Origin: Alnus glutinosa
Lineage: Eukaryota; Streptophyta; Magnoliopsida; Fagales; Betulaceae
Direction of reading: 5' to 3'
Length of the DNA: 64,000 bases
Assembly: GCF_958979055.1 (NCBI RefSeq)
Contig: NC_084892.1
Location: forward strand, 25,334,501 to 25,398,500
The position numbers and the translations under genes are program-made. The notes below the pieces were generated by a model. It was not told where the DNA came from and did not search any database. It saw only the letters and a program-made list of their open reading frames with translations. Positions within the stretch are counted from its first letter, which is position 1. The number at the start of each line of letters is the position of its first letter. Positions 1-10,395 of this stretch are shown piece by piece.

Positions 1-1577
1 CAACAGCAGAATCCTGCACTGGAAGCGCAAGAGCCACTGTCTCGACTGGCTCTCTTGCAGGCGGAACCCAAGAAATAGACCCAGGCACTATAGCACCTGG
101 CCTCAAAGCTTCCAAAGCATCGACAAAGGATATACCGTCCAAATGCATTTTTCTGGCTTCCCTAGCCTTCCGAAAGTACTTCCGAAATGGCTTAGAACCC
201 GACAGCACAAGGGAAGATAGACGCAACCTCTTCCCCAACTCAGCCGCCCTTGAAAGAGAAGGAACCGAAGATGTCCCATCAGATCTGGTAGGAGCTACCA
301 GGGGCGTTGAAGAGAAACCCAAAACTACCGGAGAGATCCCCGCCAACCTGGAAGAAGCTACAGGGGGAAAAGAAAACCCAGCCACCGGCGACACTGATCC
401 TGAAGACGCAGACCCCAAAGTCACAGGATCCTCAGAAGAAAACGAAGACTTCTTCAAGACAAACTCTGGGGCAGGAACCACCGAAGGAATGGAAGAGGAA
501 TGCTCAACAAACGCCGGAAAAGTAGGAGTCGAAACAACCAGGTGCCGGACAACCCAAATCCGGAGCCGAGACCCGCCCTGAAACCGACTCAGGAGCCGAT
601 TCAGCAGCCCTCTTGGCAATTGGCATAAGCACCTTAGTCCCATCCCGAAATCGGGACCCTTTAATAGCTGCCTTGCACCTCTTAAGCATCCGGCCCGCCA
701 CAAAACCCAACCTGCGTTTAAGCTCAACAGAGGACTTAAAGCCCATTCTCTTCGAAGCCCCACAAGCCCAAATCAAAGCACTGGATAGGCGCCCAAAGAT
801 CTCTAGAATCTGCCCGAACACTCCAGACACGCTTTCCTTTTGCAGTGAAGTGTCACCCTCAACAACGGCTACCCCAGACACGCAAGCAGAACAACTGACG
901 CAAACTCTGGAACTGAGACGCTAATCAACACGAAGGTCCTTACCCAGGGGATCAGGCGCTTGCTTCTCCAAGGCGGAGTAATCCACTGGCGGCTGCTTCT
1001 TCAAATCACACCATTCCGCCACTGAACTTACGTCAACGACCTTTGCCGCATCCCCTGAACCGGACTTATGACCCGGAGACCGGCAACCCAAGGCAGAGTC
1101 GGTTGCTCCCGAGAGAGAAACATCTCCATCCACCGCGCCCCTCAGGGATCAGAATCGACCACCCAATCCATAGGCTGCCGCCTCTAAGAACCGGCCAGCT
1201 TTATTTTCACCTCTACGGGTAATTAGAAGTTTAGACCCTTCCTTGAAGGATTTGACGAAGTCATGATCACCAGAGAAACCCAAGAGAGTCTCCAACATCG
1301 ACGCAAGCCAATCTGAACACCGAGTGCTCAGGACGATCGCCCTGAAGAAGCTTTTTCTCTTCTCCTCCACTCGCACCATCGAAGCCCCCTCCAAAACCGA
1401 GAGAGAAAAGAACTTCGACTCCACAGTAAAGTTTCTTTCCATCGCAGAAATACCCGATCTTATAAGACCAACCCAGAGAATGAAAGCATAATGACCGGCA
1501 AAGAAAACCACCCAGACGCAAAACCCACCGGCATACACCCCAGCACGAAACTCCCACGAACAGCCCCTCAACACCAC
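1..1577 (-). pseudogene. Decayed LINE ORF1-like coding remnant
   Basis: Read on the minus strand, one frame is open in three consecutive stretches (1577-1149, 1133-921 and 881-504), separated only by in-frame stops. This suggests one old coding region broken by point mutations. The first stretch holds a block ending in RRGENKAGRFLEAAAYGLGGR, which resembles the N-terminal region of proteins encoded as ORF1 in plant LINE elements (a charged strand-turn followed by ENxxGxFLxxxxxxxGGR). No zinc knuckle or endonuclease is visible inside the window; the element would continue to the left of base 1. The family call rests on recollection of similar plant proteins and is moderate. No intact product can be made. 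Confidence 0.42.
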
Positions 1578-2010
1578 CAGCCAAAAACCAGCACCAAGTG
1601 CGTTCGGAAAAGGAGAAACCAGTTTGTCGCACCCAGCAAAAATGAACCAGAACCAAACTCTAGTGGGACGCGCCTACACGCGCCACGTACAAATATCAAG
1701 TTCAACTATCAGTTATGTTTATAGGATTTTAGAGAAGTTTCAAACCATTTTTTGGTCCTTCTCACTTCACCTACCTTCAAGATTATCTCAAATTACTAAT
1801 AGTTTCACAAAGTACTAAGAGACCAATTGAAACTACAAATAGTCTCAGAAAGTTATATTTTGAACACAATACAAACTCTCAAACCAGAACTACCCCAAAA
1901 TCCCCTTATCAATTCCCCAATTACCACATATCCTCTCATTTCTCGCAGTTCTTCTGAAATTTTCTTTCCCCAAGATCCGAGCTCTAACTTCCCATTTGAT
2001 TTTCTGCAGA
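1578..2010. other. Stretch between the two LINE remnants
   Basis: I see no gene here. From about 1700 the sequence is AT-rich. It should contain the 3' end of the LINE to its right, since that element runs on the minus strand, but I could not identify a clean poly(A) tail (poly-T on the plus strand) or a target-site duplication. Confidence 0.4.
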
Positions 2011-2018
2011 ATTTGCTT

Positions 2019-2720
2019 CTATGTCTTGGGATGACTGCCATGTTTAATTTTATTCCTGTTTCTCCAGATATTATACATAGTTGAACCAAATACCAGCCTG
2101 CATACATTTATGTTTAAACTCTTCTTTCTCCATTGCTGCAATATCTTAGAAATTACATCTTCCCAACTCGTTGGTGGATCCACCATATCGCAGAGTCTCA
2201 TAATTTCTTTCCAAATTATCCTGCTATATCCCCATCTCAATAGCTTGCCCCTTGTTGTCCTTCATAGCGAACCATAATACAAAAGCTTGCTTTGGAATAG
2301 CTAGAGGAAACCAAATCAACTTCCACCATGCCATTTGCATTTGTCTATCTCTCAGCGTTTCCCATGTCTCTGAATTTGTATATCTCCCAGACTTGGAAAT
2401 CACCCATTTCGGCACATCCTTCTCCCCTATTCCACCAAAGACAACCTGCTTTGTATTTCTACCAGATCCTCAGATTGAGCTGGCCTCCAATTCCAATTCC
2501 CTTTTTTGAGAACAGTCGATAATTTGGCTTCTATTTTACTATGTGCATCAAACACCACTCGATGACCATATTTTTCATAAAGCACCCCATCCAGATGCCA
2601 CCAATCAAACGAAAAGTGAATATTTCTTCCATCCTCTACTTCAAACTTCAAAAACTTTCTAGCTTCTTCTCTCAACTTCAATATCTTCCTCCAGCTCCCT
2701 GAACACTTTGAGGAACTTTA
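2019..2720 (-). pseudogene. LINE reverse-transcriptase C-terminal region (zf-RVT), truncated
   Basis: Minus-strand reading gives three overlapping pieces in different frames (2681-2427, 2415-2224, 2240-2019), so there are at least two frameshifts. In order they show ARKFLKFEVEDGRNIHFSFDWWHLDG, then MAWWKLIWFPLAIPKQAFVLW and a final GSTMYNIWRNRNKIKHG. This is the usual order of the C-terminal part of plant non-LTR reverse transcriptases, including the zf-RVT domain. The catalytic reverse-transcriptase core and endonuclease are missing, so the element is 5'-truncated, as is normal for LINEs. Its 5' edge lies around 2,720-2,750, exactly where similarity to AKR intron 1 begins on the other side. 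It therefore abuts, or inserted into, intron 1 of AKR copy 1. Confidence 0.75.
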
Positions 2721-3141
2721 ATTTGCCAAAAGCTCCTGACTTTTAAAATATACAATCAATTGAAACCCAATTAAGGACATATTCTAACATTGTTGTGTTA
2801 ATGTTGAGTTATAAGATAACTAAATAAAACTGGATTCTTTTGATGATTAATAGCATATGCATTGGGACAGTTTTTTTATAATGGGTAACAAAAATGTTGG
2901 TGATCATTAGAAGGACATTGAGAAAATCGCAAATGACAAGGTTGAATTAGGTGGTTAGTTTCTTTTCTTAATAAAGCATTACTATATCTTTTCTTTACTT
3001 GTTAAAGCACTTCATAACATGATCCTCCTTTTCTCTATCATCTTTTCTACAAGAAGAAAAAGATATACTTTTGTAGCTTTCCTGCTGATGATGTATAATT
3101 AACCGGCAGTTAGCTTACTGTTCTTTATGTGTCAATGGCAG

Positions 3142-6059
3142 GTCGGATATCGGCATATTGACTGTGCTAAACTGTATGGTAATGAAAAGGAGGTAATTTT
3201 GCATGGTACCAAACACTTTATATAATCTTAGTTCTTTTTTTTTTTTTTTTTTTGGTTTGCTGTGGTGTATATATATCATCTTTGTTGCCATTTCATATCA
3301 TGGCATGCATTTGTTAAGTCATCCAACTCTTATGAGTTCTACCTTACATGGTCCTTTTTAATTATGGCAATGGTTAAGGTTTCATCATAATTTAAAACTT
3401 ATAACTATGAAAGCAAAGCCAGTTATCCCAAGTTGCAGGTTACTATAAATTGCATTTTCACCTTTCATGTTACTGTATGGTATGTGAAGCTTACCGCTTG
3501 ATTTGCTAAGCCATTGCCAAAAACTAGCAATTACTAGTTTGGCTTAGAAATTTTATTAGGCATATCTTTCACCTTCTTGGCATAGCTCACTCCTTAAAGT
3601 TTCCAATTCGTTTGTCATGTTGAATATGTCCTTTTCTTGTGCTGCTATTATATACTTCAGGGAGCTCATAGATAGTATATCCAGATAGAGTGCTTGTACA
3701 CTTTTGGCATGTAAGTGATTGTGAAAGTGTAAATTTGGGTAGCTGATATAGCACCTCTGTGATGTATATCTATTCTCATTATCATTAGTTTACTGACGAG
3801 ATGGACAACAAGAGACAACATGATCCCAGGAAATATGCAACATATAAGCTGGATGAGTTGATGAAAGGTAATGTGGTAGTTAGGTATAAAAATTGGCTTA
3901 AAATATGAGAGTATGTATTACTGTACAAGACTCTTCCTCTTTAGCATGATTTTTGCAGAAAAGTTCATTTTTATCCTCTCTTTTATTTTCTTCTAATTTG
4001 CGTGCTTCCGGTGAATATTAATGTTCATCTACTGTGGTTTTCCTTTGTTTGCTTGTGCACAAGATCTAGTGAGTTGTTAATACGATACTTCCTCAATCAA
4101 TGAAAATTTCCATTTTGCGTTTGATAGGAAGCTTTAGATTTTATATCATAGTATGCTAAAAGGGAATCACATACTTTAGGCATTAGTTGTGTCAATGTTT
4201 TATATTATGCCATGTTGTGGCCTAATTTCTGGGTTGTGTAGATTGGGTATGCATTGAAGAAGCTGTTTAAGGATGGTGTAGTGAAGCGTGAGGACTTATG
4301 GATCACCTCTAAACTCTGGTTTGTCTAATACTTAGATTGGACTTGAAATTGTACTAAACATTCTCTAATAATTCAGATATAGTTACCTAGCATGGTTTCA
4401 TGACTGTTTTTTACTGTCCAACTTGAATCATATTTACTTGCAGGTGTACTGATCACGAGCCAGAAGATGTACCGAAGGCATTGGACAAAACCTTGCAGGA
4501 CTTGCAACTTGACTATTTAGATCTGTATCTAGTATGTATATCACAATTAAGCTTTTGGCTTTCCATGGATTACAGTGACTTCTATCGCTAGTTCCTTGAT
4601 ATACATGAGTTTCCAGGAACCAATCTGGGATAAAGTTATATCATGACATGCTTCATGCCATGACATAGATCAAGTTAAATTCAAAGACAACAACTTTGAG
4701 AGTCTCACCAACATTTTTCTTTTGTTTTGATTTTTTAAACATCACTTGGTAACCAAGTATGCTAATTTCTCTTATAGATCCACTGGCCGGTTAGCATGAA
4801 GAAGGGATCAGTTGACTTTAAGCCTGAAAATCTTACCCAACCTGACATACCAAGTACATGGAAAGCAATGGAGGCGCTCTATGATTCTGGAAAGGCTCGA
4901 GCTATTGGAGTAAGCAATTTCTCTGCAAAGAAGCTTGGGGATCTGTTGGAGGTGGCACGTGTGCCTCCTGCTGTTAACCAAGTGGAGTGCCACCCTTCCT
5001 GGCAGCAGCCGAAACTACATGCATTTTGTAAATCTAAAGGGGTCCACTTATCTGTAAGTATGCATATAAAGTTGTTTATAATTTCCATTTGCTGAATAGG
5101 AAAAGAAAGAGAATCTTTGCTAGTTAATCATGCAGAATAGAGTAATGGAAGAGCTTCAGAAATGAAATGGGGCTGTTTCCATTATCTGTGATTTCTGAAC
5201 AACTCTATTTTTCTACTCAATGTAAATTTTTCTAATTTCAGGGGCATTCACCATTTGGTTCCCCTAGTACAGATCCATAAAGTGGTTTATAATTTCCATT
5301 TGCTAGTAAATCATGCAAAATAGAGTAATGGGAAGAGCTTCAGAAATGAAATGGATCTGTTTTCATTATCTGTGATTTCTGAACAACTCTATTTTCTGGT
5401 TACTTAATGAACTTTTTCTTCTTTCTGCAGGCGTATTCACCATTGGGTTCCCCTGGTTCGTGGAGTATCAAGAGAGAGGTCCTTAAGAATCCAATTCTGA
5501 TTACAGTTGCAGAGAAATTGGGGAAGACTCCTGCACAAGTGGCTCTTCGTTGGGGGCTGGAAATGGGTCACAGTGTATTGCCTAAGAGCATAAATGAAAC
5601 AAGAATCAAGGAAAATTTTGATGTTTTTGACTGGTCTATACATGAAGATTTGCTTGCCAAGTTCTCTGAAATTGAGCAGGCAAGTAGCTTAGCCCTATTT
5701 TTTTTATTTGTGCATTACTCGTTACATTATATTCTTTTGAATCTTGTTTCAAGAACGGCCACAACATCCTGCCATTGGTCTCGCAATCTTCTTGTTAAAT
5801 ATGCTACTTTTAAAATATGATGTTTTAAGATGGATTTCTGGGTCATTGACCACCATTCAAATCATAATCACTTATTGTTTAAAAATATCAGGTACTTAAT
5901 AGTTTCCTACGATTAAAGAGGGCTTCACTGCAATTTAAATGATTGGAGTTTTTCTATTTGTTCATGCAGGAGAGGCTAATTAAGGGTACTCCATATTTTG
6001 TTCATGAGACCTTTGGTGCCTACAAAACCTTAGAAGAACTGTGGGATGGCGATCTGTGA
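3142..6059 (+). CDS. AKR4C: AKR copy 1: aldo-keto reductase (AKR4C type), 5' incomplete
   Basis: Exons 2-7 are at 3142-3192, 4242-4318, 4444-4531, 4778-5053, 5431-5679 and 5970-6059 (276 codons plus stop). The frame is open and phases match the other copies. The family reduces aldehydes and ketones with NADPH on a TIM barrel. The catalytic tetrad is all present: Asp in YRHIDCAK, Tyr in KLYGNEKE, Lys in ITSKLW, His in IHWPV. Cofactor-site segments GVSNFS and VLPKS are also there. Exon 1 (start Met and GLGTWQ) is missing. Similarity to intron 1 of copy 2 begins only at about 2,753, beside the LINE remnant, so exon 1 is either deleted or lies left of the window. Intron 6 starts with GC (5680). 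Residue changes such as SIHEDLL for SIPEDLF suggest mild drift. Pseudogene or partial gene are both possible. Confidence 0.85.
5242..5276 (+). pseudogene. Duplicated start of exon 6 inside intron 5 of AKR copy 1
   Basis: After an acceptor-like TTTCAG, 35 bases encode [11 protein letters not shown], matching the start of exon 6 in copy 2 (GHSPFGSPG). The frame then breaks and roughly 150 bp of intron 5 sequence repeats before the real exon 6 at 5431 (AYSPLGSPG). This is a local tandem duplication that leaves a decoy acceptor and a truncated alternative exon. Confidence 0.65.
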
Positions 6060-6494
6060 GCAGACACCGAATTTATGAAACATTGGGGTTTCTCTTGTCC
6101 TGTTTGATCACAAATTACTTTATTTTCAATCCTTCTCACCTGGTAGTGACGGTAGTCATGGATTGAGTTGTTTCTGCTTTAGAAATTTAAAGTAAATAAA
6201 AGAACACAGATGTAAAAATCAATTGGGTAATGCCATTATAGAATGATTGGTGTGGTTGGGATTAGTTGTATTTGTGACTAATAAAGGAGTAAAACTATGT
6301 CAAGAAGTAATACTTTAAAGCCATTTCTCGCTAAGGTAGACGGGAAAAAGAAAGAGAAACATTTCAAAATTGGTTTTCTTTGAATGATAGGTTGTGGATC
6401 AATGGTCAGAACCTTGCTAAGTGGCTTCACCCTCATTTGCTATAACAGATAAAAATGTGTAGTCATGTTGCGACTCAATTTCTGGTTTGTGTTG
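6060..6494. other. 3' flank of AKR copy 1
   Basis: No gene. The first part is the 3' untranslated and downstream region, similar to that of copy 2. From about 6,390 the sequence resembles intron 2 of copies 3-5, leading into the fragmentary exon 3 at 6495. Confidence 0.55.
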
Positions 6495-6990
6495 ATTGGG
6501 TATGCTTTGAGGAAGCTATTTAATGATGGTGTAGTGAAGCGTGAGGACTTATGGATCACCTCCAAATTCTGGTTTGTTTAATGCCTTTTTGACTTGAAAT
6601 GGTACCAAGCTTTCTCAAATTGAAATTCGATTAGAGGTACCCAGCAATGCTAGCATGCGTTCGTGACTGTTTTTCACAAACTTGAACTATATCTATTTGC
6701 AGGTGTACTGATCACGCGTCAGAAGATGTGCCAGAGCCCTAGGATTTGCAACTTGACTCTCTGGGATAAGGATCCCCTAAATTTTCTGCTAAAATTTGAG
6801 AAAATTCAAACTGGTGATTGTGAGAGAGTATTTATGGGACCCATCTGACCAAATAAAAATTGGACTGTCTAATTTCTTATCCGGTCAGGTGGGTTCAATA
6901 AGGGCTCTCTCACTATCACTTGCCCGAATTCTCTCAAATTCGAAGAGAAAATTTGAGGGGATCTTGATCCACTATCTGGATATGTGTCTA
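6495..6990 (+). pseudogene. AKR fragment: exons 3 and 4 only, MITE-interrupted
   Basis: A stranded piece of another aldo-keto reductase copy. The exon 3 equivalent (6495-6571) is recognisable ([26 protein letters not shown]), but its acceptor is changed from AG to TG. The exon 4 equivalent starts after a good TTTGCAG at 6703 (CTDHASEDV). It carries an internal deletion of roughly 25 bases and is then split by a small transposon (6764-6970); the remainder resumes with TATCTGGAT. No exons 1, 2, 5, 6 or 7 are attached. The flanking intron sequence resembles copies 3-5 more than copy 1, so it is a remnant of a separate duplication. Not functional. Confidence 0.85.
6764..6970. mobile_element. Small MULE-like MITE inside the AKR exon 4 fragment
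   Basis: The insert is about 207 bp with near-matching inverted ends: GGATAAGGATCCCCTAAATT on the left and, reading the right end in reverse complement, GGATCAAGATCCCCTCAAAT. It is flanked by ACTCTCTG on the left and ACTATCTG on the right, an 8-9 bp target duplication with one mismatch. Uninterrupted exon 4 in the other copies reads straight through ACTATCTGGAT. TIRs starting GG and an 8-9 bp duplication suggest a Mutator-like or hAT-like non-autonomous element; I favour Mutator-like. Confidence 0.7.
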
Positions 6991-7271
6991 GTCTGTATTA
7001 AGCTTTAACTTTCCTTGAATTACTGCTACTGATGTCATTAGCAACAGTAATAATTAAAAATTATAGAGGAATTCATTAAATTCAAACGACTGTTGTTTTC
7101 TGACCTATGGTAACGGTTGGGTGGATTGACTTAAGCCAACATTAAACAACAAAATACAGTCATAAATATTAATGATCGTTTAATAATTTGATACATGCCA
7201 TAACTTTAAATTGCCACTTGTTGCAATTCTAAGCTACTCTCTCGAAGGTTTCTGCTTTTATATATAGTATA
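6991..7271. other. Spacer
   Basis: Short AT-rich spacer, no gene seen. The left part continues the AKR intron 4-like sequence. Confidence 0.4.
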
Positions 7272-7451
7272 GAGAAATGTTATTTAGTAGACTGTTATAC
7301 GACTGCCATATAATTGAGATGACGTGACAGTGAAAATCAACCATTAATTTCTCTTTTTTACAAGTTCTTGTTGATCCGAAGGCTTATTTTTATTGCCACG
7401 TCATCGCAGTTGTATGACAATCATATAATAGTCTACTAAATAACAGTACTC
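7272..7451. mobile_element. MITE of the GAGAAATG family with 10-bp target duplication
   Basis: 180-bp element with long inverted arms of about 50 bp. The left arm begins GAGAAATGTTATTTAGTAGA and the right arm, reverse-complemented, begins GAGTACTGTTATTTAGTAGA. Perfect 10-bp flanks ATATAGTATA sit at 7262-7271 and 7452-7461. The TIR and duplication length fit a non-autonomous Mutator-like element. A related element lies in intron 6 of AKR copy 6. Confidence 0.85.
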
Positions 7452-7461
7452 ATATAGTATA

Positions 7462-8049
7462 TGATTCTTCAATATGATTTTATTTGTATTTGTTTATTTC
7501 CTTATTTGATTCGGACATTAATAATACTTGATATATTAATTAATATTAGGATACCAAAGAAATGATTTAGATTTCTAAAGTAATTTTATTTACTTTAAAG
7601 GAACACTTGTTAACATTTTAGACTCACTTTAAATACTTATGCTTTATACATGTGTTTGTGTTTGTGAAAACTTCTGCTTTTCTGCTTGTATATCCACGCT
7701 GGTATAAAACAGTTTTAAAACTTTATCCCAAGCGGGCCAAGCCCAACTTTGTGTGAATTTTTTCTGGGTGTTGTAAACATCTAATTTAATCCAACTCAAG
7801 TTGAGTTTTATACTGTTGCAATTTAATTTTTTTTTTTAGAACTTATGCTTTATTTGTTAATGTGTTTTGAATGGTGTCTTTTTTTTTTTTTTTTTTGTCT
7901 GTGAATGTGTTTTAACTTGACATAAAAGTGAAAGTTTATATATATATATATATGTGTGTGTGTGTGAAAACCGGCCCAAAAGTGGCCAAAAGCAACTCAA
8001 AACCTGTTCAAAATTGATCTCAAATCAGCCCAAAACACAAATTGAAAAG
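7462..8049. other. AT-rich spacer with poly-T and TA/TG microsatellite
   Basis: No gene seen. It contains poly-T runs (about 7829-7839 and 7881-7897) and a compound TA then TG dinucleotide repeat at about 7938-7968. Confidence 0.5.
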
Positions 8050-8218
8050 CAGTTATACAACCACCGGTTATCTACTCAATAACCGCTAACCGGCGGTTAT
8101 AAAAATAAACGCCTCCGCCTAGGCGATTAGCGGTTGTGGTTAGTAAAATGCAATTATCGCATAGGCGGTTAGCCATTTTAGCTAATAACCGCCGGTTATA
8201 ACCGTTTGTACACTCCTA
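8050..8218. mobile_element. Foldback element remnant rich in AACCGCC/GGCGGTT
   Basis: Repeated and inverted ACCGGTTAT, AACCGC and GGCGGTTA words form a self-complementary block. It ends at 8218 in TACACTCCTA, the right end expected of hAT-like foldback MITEs whose other end reads TAGGAGTGTA. The left end is not evident, so no target duplication can be given. Confidence 0.45.
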
Positions 8219-8383
8219 GTCTAAGGTTCGAATCTCTTTAGGTACAAATAATTCTTTGGGGTCAGCCCCTTGGCGAAGGATTACCCGATCCGTGTGAATG
8301 AGGCGCTTTACATGGGTCTAAAGTTTACCTAACATGAATGGGTACACAAAGTGGCCCTACCTTAAAAAAATTTCTGGTCGTAA
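8219..8383 (+). repeat. 5'-truncated copy of the tRNA-derived SINE
   Basis: From box B (GGTTCGAATCTC at about 8225) onward the sequence matches the three fuller SINE copies at 19.3, 24.5 and 30.1 kb, including AATTCTTTG, TTACCCGAT, the CGCTTTACA/GGGTCT block and the GTGGCCCTACC tail. Box A is absent, being cut by the foldback element on its left. Confidence 0.7.
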
Positions 8384-9200
8384 AACTTTTTTGAAAGCTG
8401 TTTTTACTTCTCAAACACAAAAAAATTCTAAAATTCTAAAATATTAATAATCTAAATCAAGCGTGATAACAAATGCATTAGCATTGAAGCGGCATAAATC
8501 GACGAAAGTCCAGGAATAATATACATGACAAACATTAGTATGATGAAAACCTGCAATAAGAATCAGAGTCTATAATTGACTCATTGTATAACCCAATTAT
8601 AATAAGAAAGCAATGAAATTCATAACCATACATTAGAAGCCAAAGACAACAATTCTGCCATGGCCCATGGGGTGTGATGTTGTTGCTGCTGTGGGTGAGT
8701 CAACGGGCGGCCGTATGGCGGTGGAAAAGGGAGGCCGGGAGAGGAGGACTATGAAGAGAGGGGTGGTGAAAGAATAACTCTAGATGTTATATCTATGTCT
8801 CTCTTATATCATTTTAAAAATAATGTGCCTTTTAAAATTATCATTTGATTTATGATAGATTAACTACTGAATTTTGATCTACGACCTTCTCTCTCTTATA
8901 ATTTTTCTTCCTTTTTTGAGCTTTCAGTTGTTAGGGGAGGGGAGAGCTTTGGCTTCCCCCTTTCCCCCCTACTTCCCTTTTCCTTTCTCCCCCACCCTTT
9001 CCTGCCACTTCGGACATTTTATCTGCCTCTTCGAAGGTCCTATCCACCTCCTCAGAACCACCTACTCGGTCAAATTTTCAGACGGTTCGTTCCTCGCATG
9101 CTTGCTGGGAGAACGTTGAAAAAAAATACAAAATAGTATTTTTTATTTTTTCGTTTTGTCCTTTACTTTTTTATTATCAATAATTTATCAATTATAATAC
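8384..9200. other. Intergenic stretch upstream of AKR copy 2
   Basis: No gene supported. It contains a GC-richer patch at 8650-8770, a pyrimidine-rich patch at 8930-9000 and an AT-rich promoter-proximal part. The short open frame at 8874-9119 has no recognisable features. Confidence 0.45.
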
Positions 9201-9208
9201 TATAAAAG
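9201..9208 (+). promoter_or_regulatory. Likely TATA box of AKR copy 2
   Basis: TATAAAAG sits 90 bases before the ATG at 9291, a normal distance for a plant gene with a short 5' untranslated region. Position and sequence are the only evidence. Confidence 0.5.
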
Positions 9209-9290
9209 CGATCGTTCTTGTTTGGATTTGCTTGGCAGCTCATGTAACTGAAAAACAGCGTGCAAGCTGGAGTGTTTAATTTGTTGAGAA

Positions 9291-10337
9291 ATGGCGGCGA
9301 AGGCAGTTCGCTTTTTTAAGTTGAACACCGGAGCCAAGATGCCTTCGGTAGGGCTGGGGACGTGGCAGTCGGACCCTGGCGTCGTTGGCAACGCCGTCTC
9401 CAGCGCCATATTGGTATCGCATCTGAAACCATGTATGCCTTGCATGTGAATTTTACAAGAGCGATCATTCTCTCGCTTTTGCTCCTTAATTTCTTTAGTT
9501 GGTTGTCAATAGGTGGAGAAATGTTTTGGTTTTATTATCTTGTTCATTTCTTATTTATCTCCGAAACCTGTAAATTCATCGTTGAACTTCTGGGATCATA
9601 TGTGAAATATTTAGCGGTGGATTTACAAAAGAAATATATATATACACAAGAATGATACCAAACACGTTTCTATATATTGAGATCGACAAAAAAACCATAT
9701 CAAATAGGACTTGTAGTCCTATACGACAAAGGTGTACAAATTATTAATAGTCATTATATATAGTCACATGTCCAACCCAATTTGACAAACTAAAACCTAC
9801 TATCAATTGAAACCCAATTAAGGATATATTCTCTAATTATTAACATTGTTGTGTTGCCTGAACTTAATGTTGAGTTGTAAGATAAATAAATAAAACTGGA
9901 TTCTTTTGATGATTCGTAGTATATGCTTAATTTGGGGATAGTTTTCTTATAGTGGGTACGTAACAAAATTGTTGGTGATCATTAGAAGAACATAATTGCG
10001 TGATTACTAAGATTTAGGAAATCGGAAATGACAAGGTTGAATTAGATGGTTATATAGTTTCTTTTCTTTGTAAAGCACTTCATAACATGAACCTCTTTTT
10101 CTCTATCATCTTTTCTACAACAAGAAAAAGATATATATACTTTTGTAGCTTTCCTGCTGATGATGTATAATTAACCAGCAATTAGCTTACTGTTCTTTGT
10201 GTCAATGGCAGGTCGGATATCGGCATATTGATTGTGCTAAACTTTATGACAATGAAAAGGAGGTGATTTTTCATAGTACCAAACTTATATCATAGTTCTT
10301 TTTTTCTTTTTTCTTGGTTTGCTGTGGTGTATACCGC

Positions 10338-10395
<58 letters not shown>

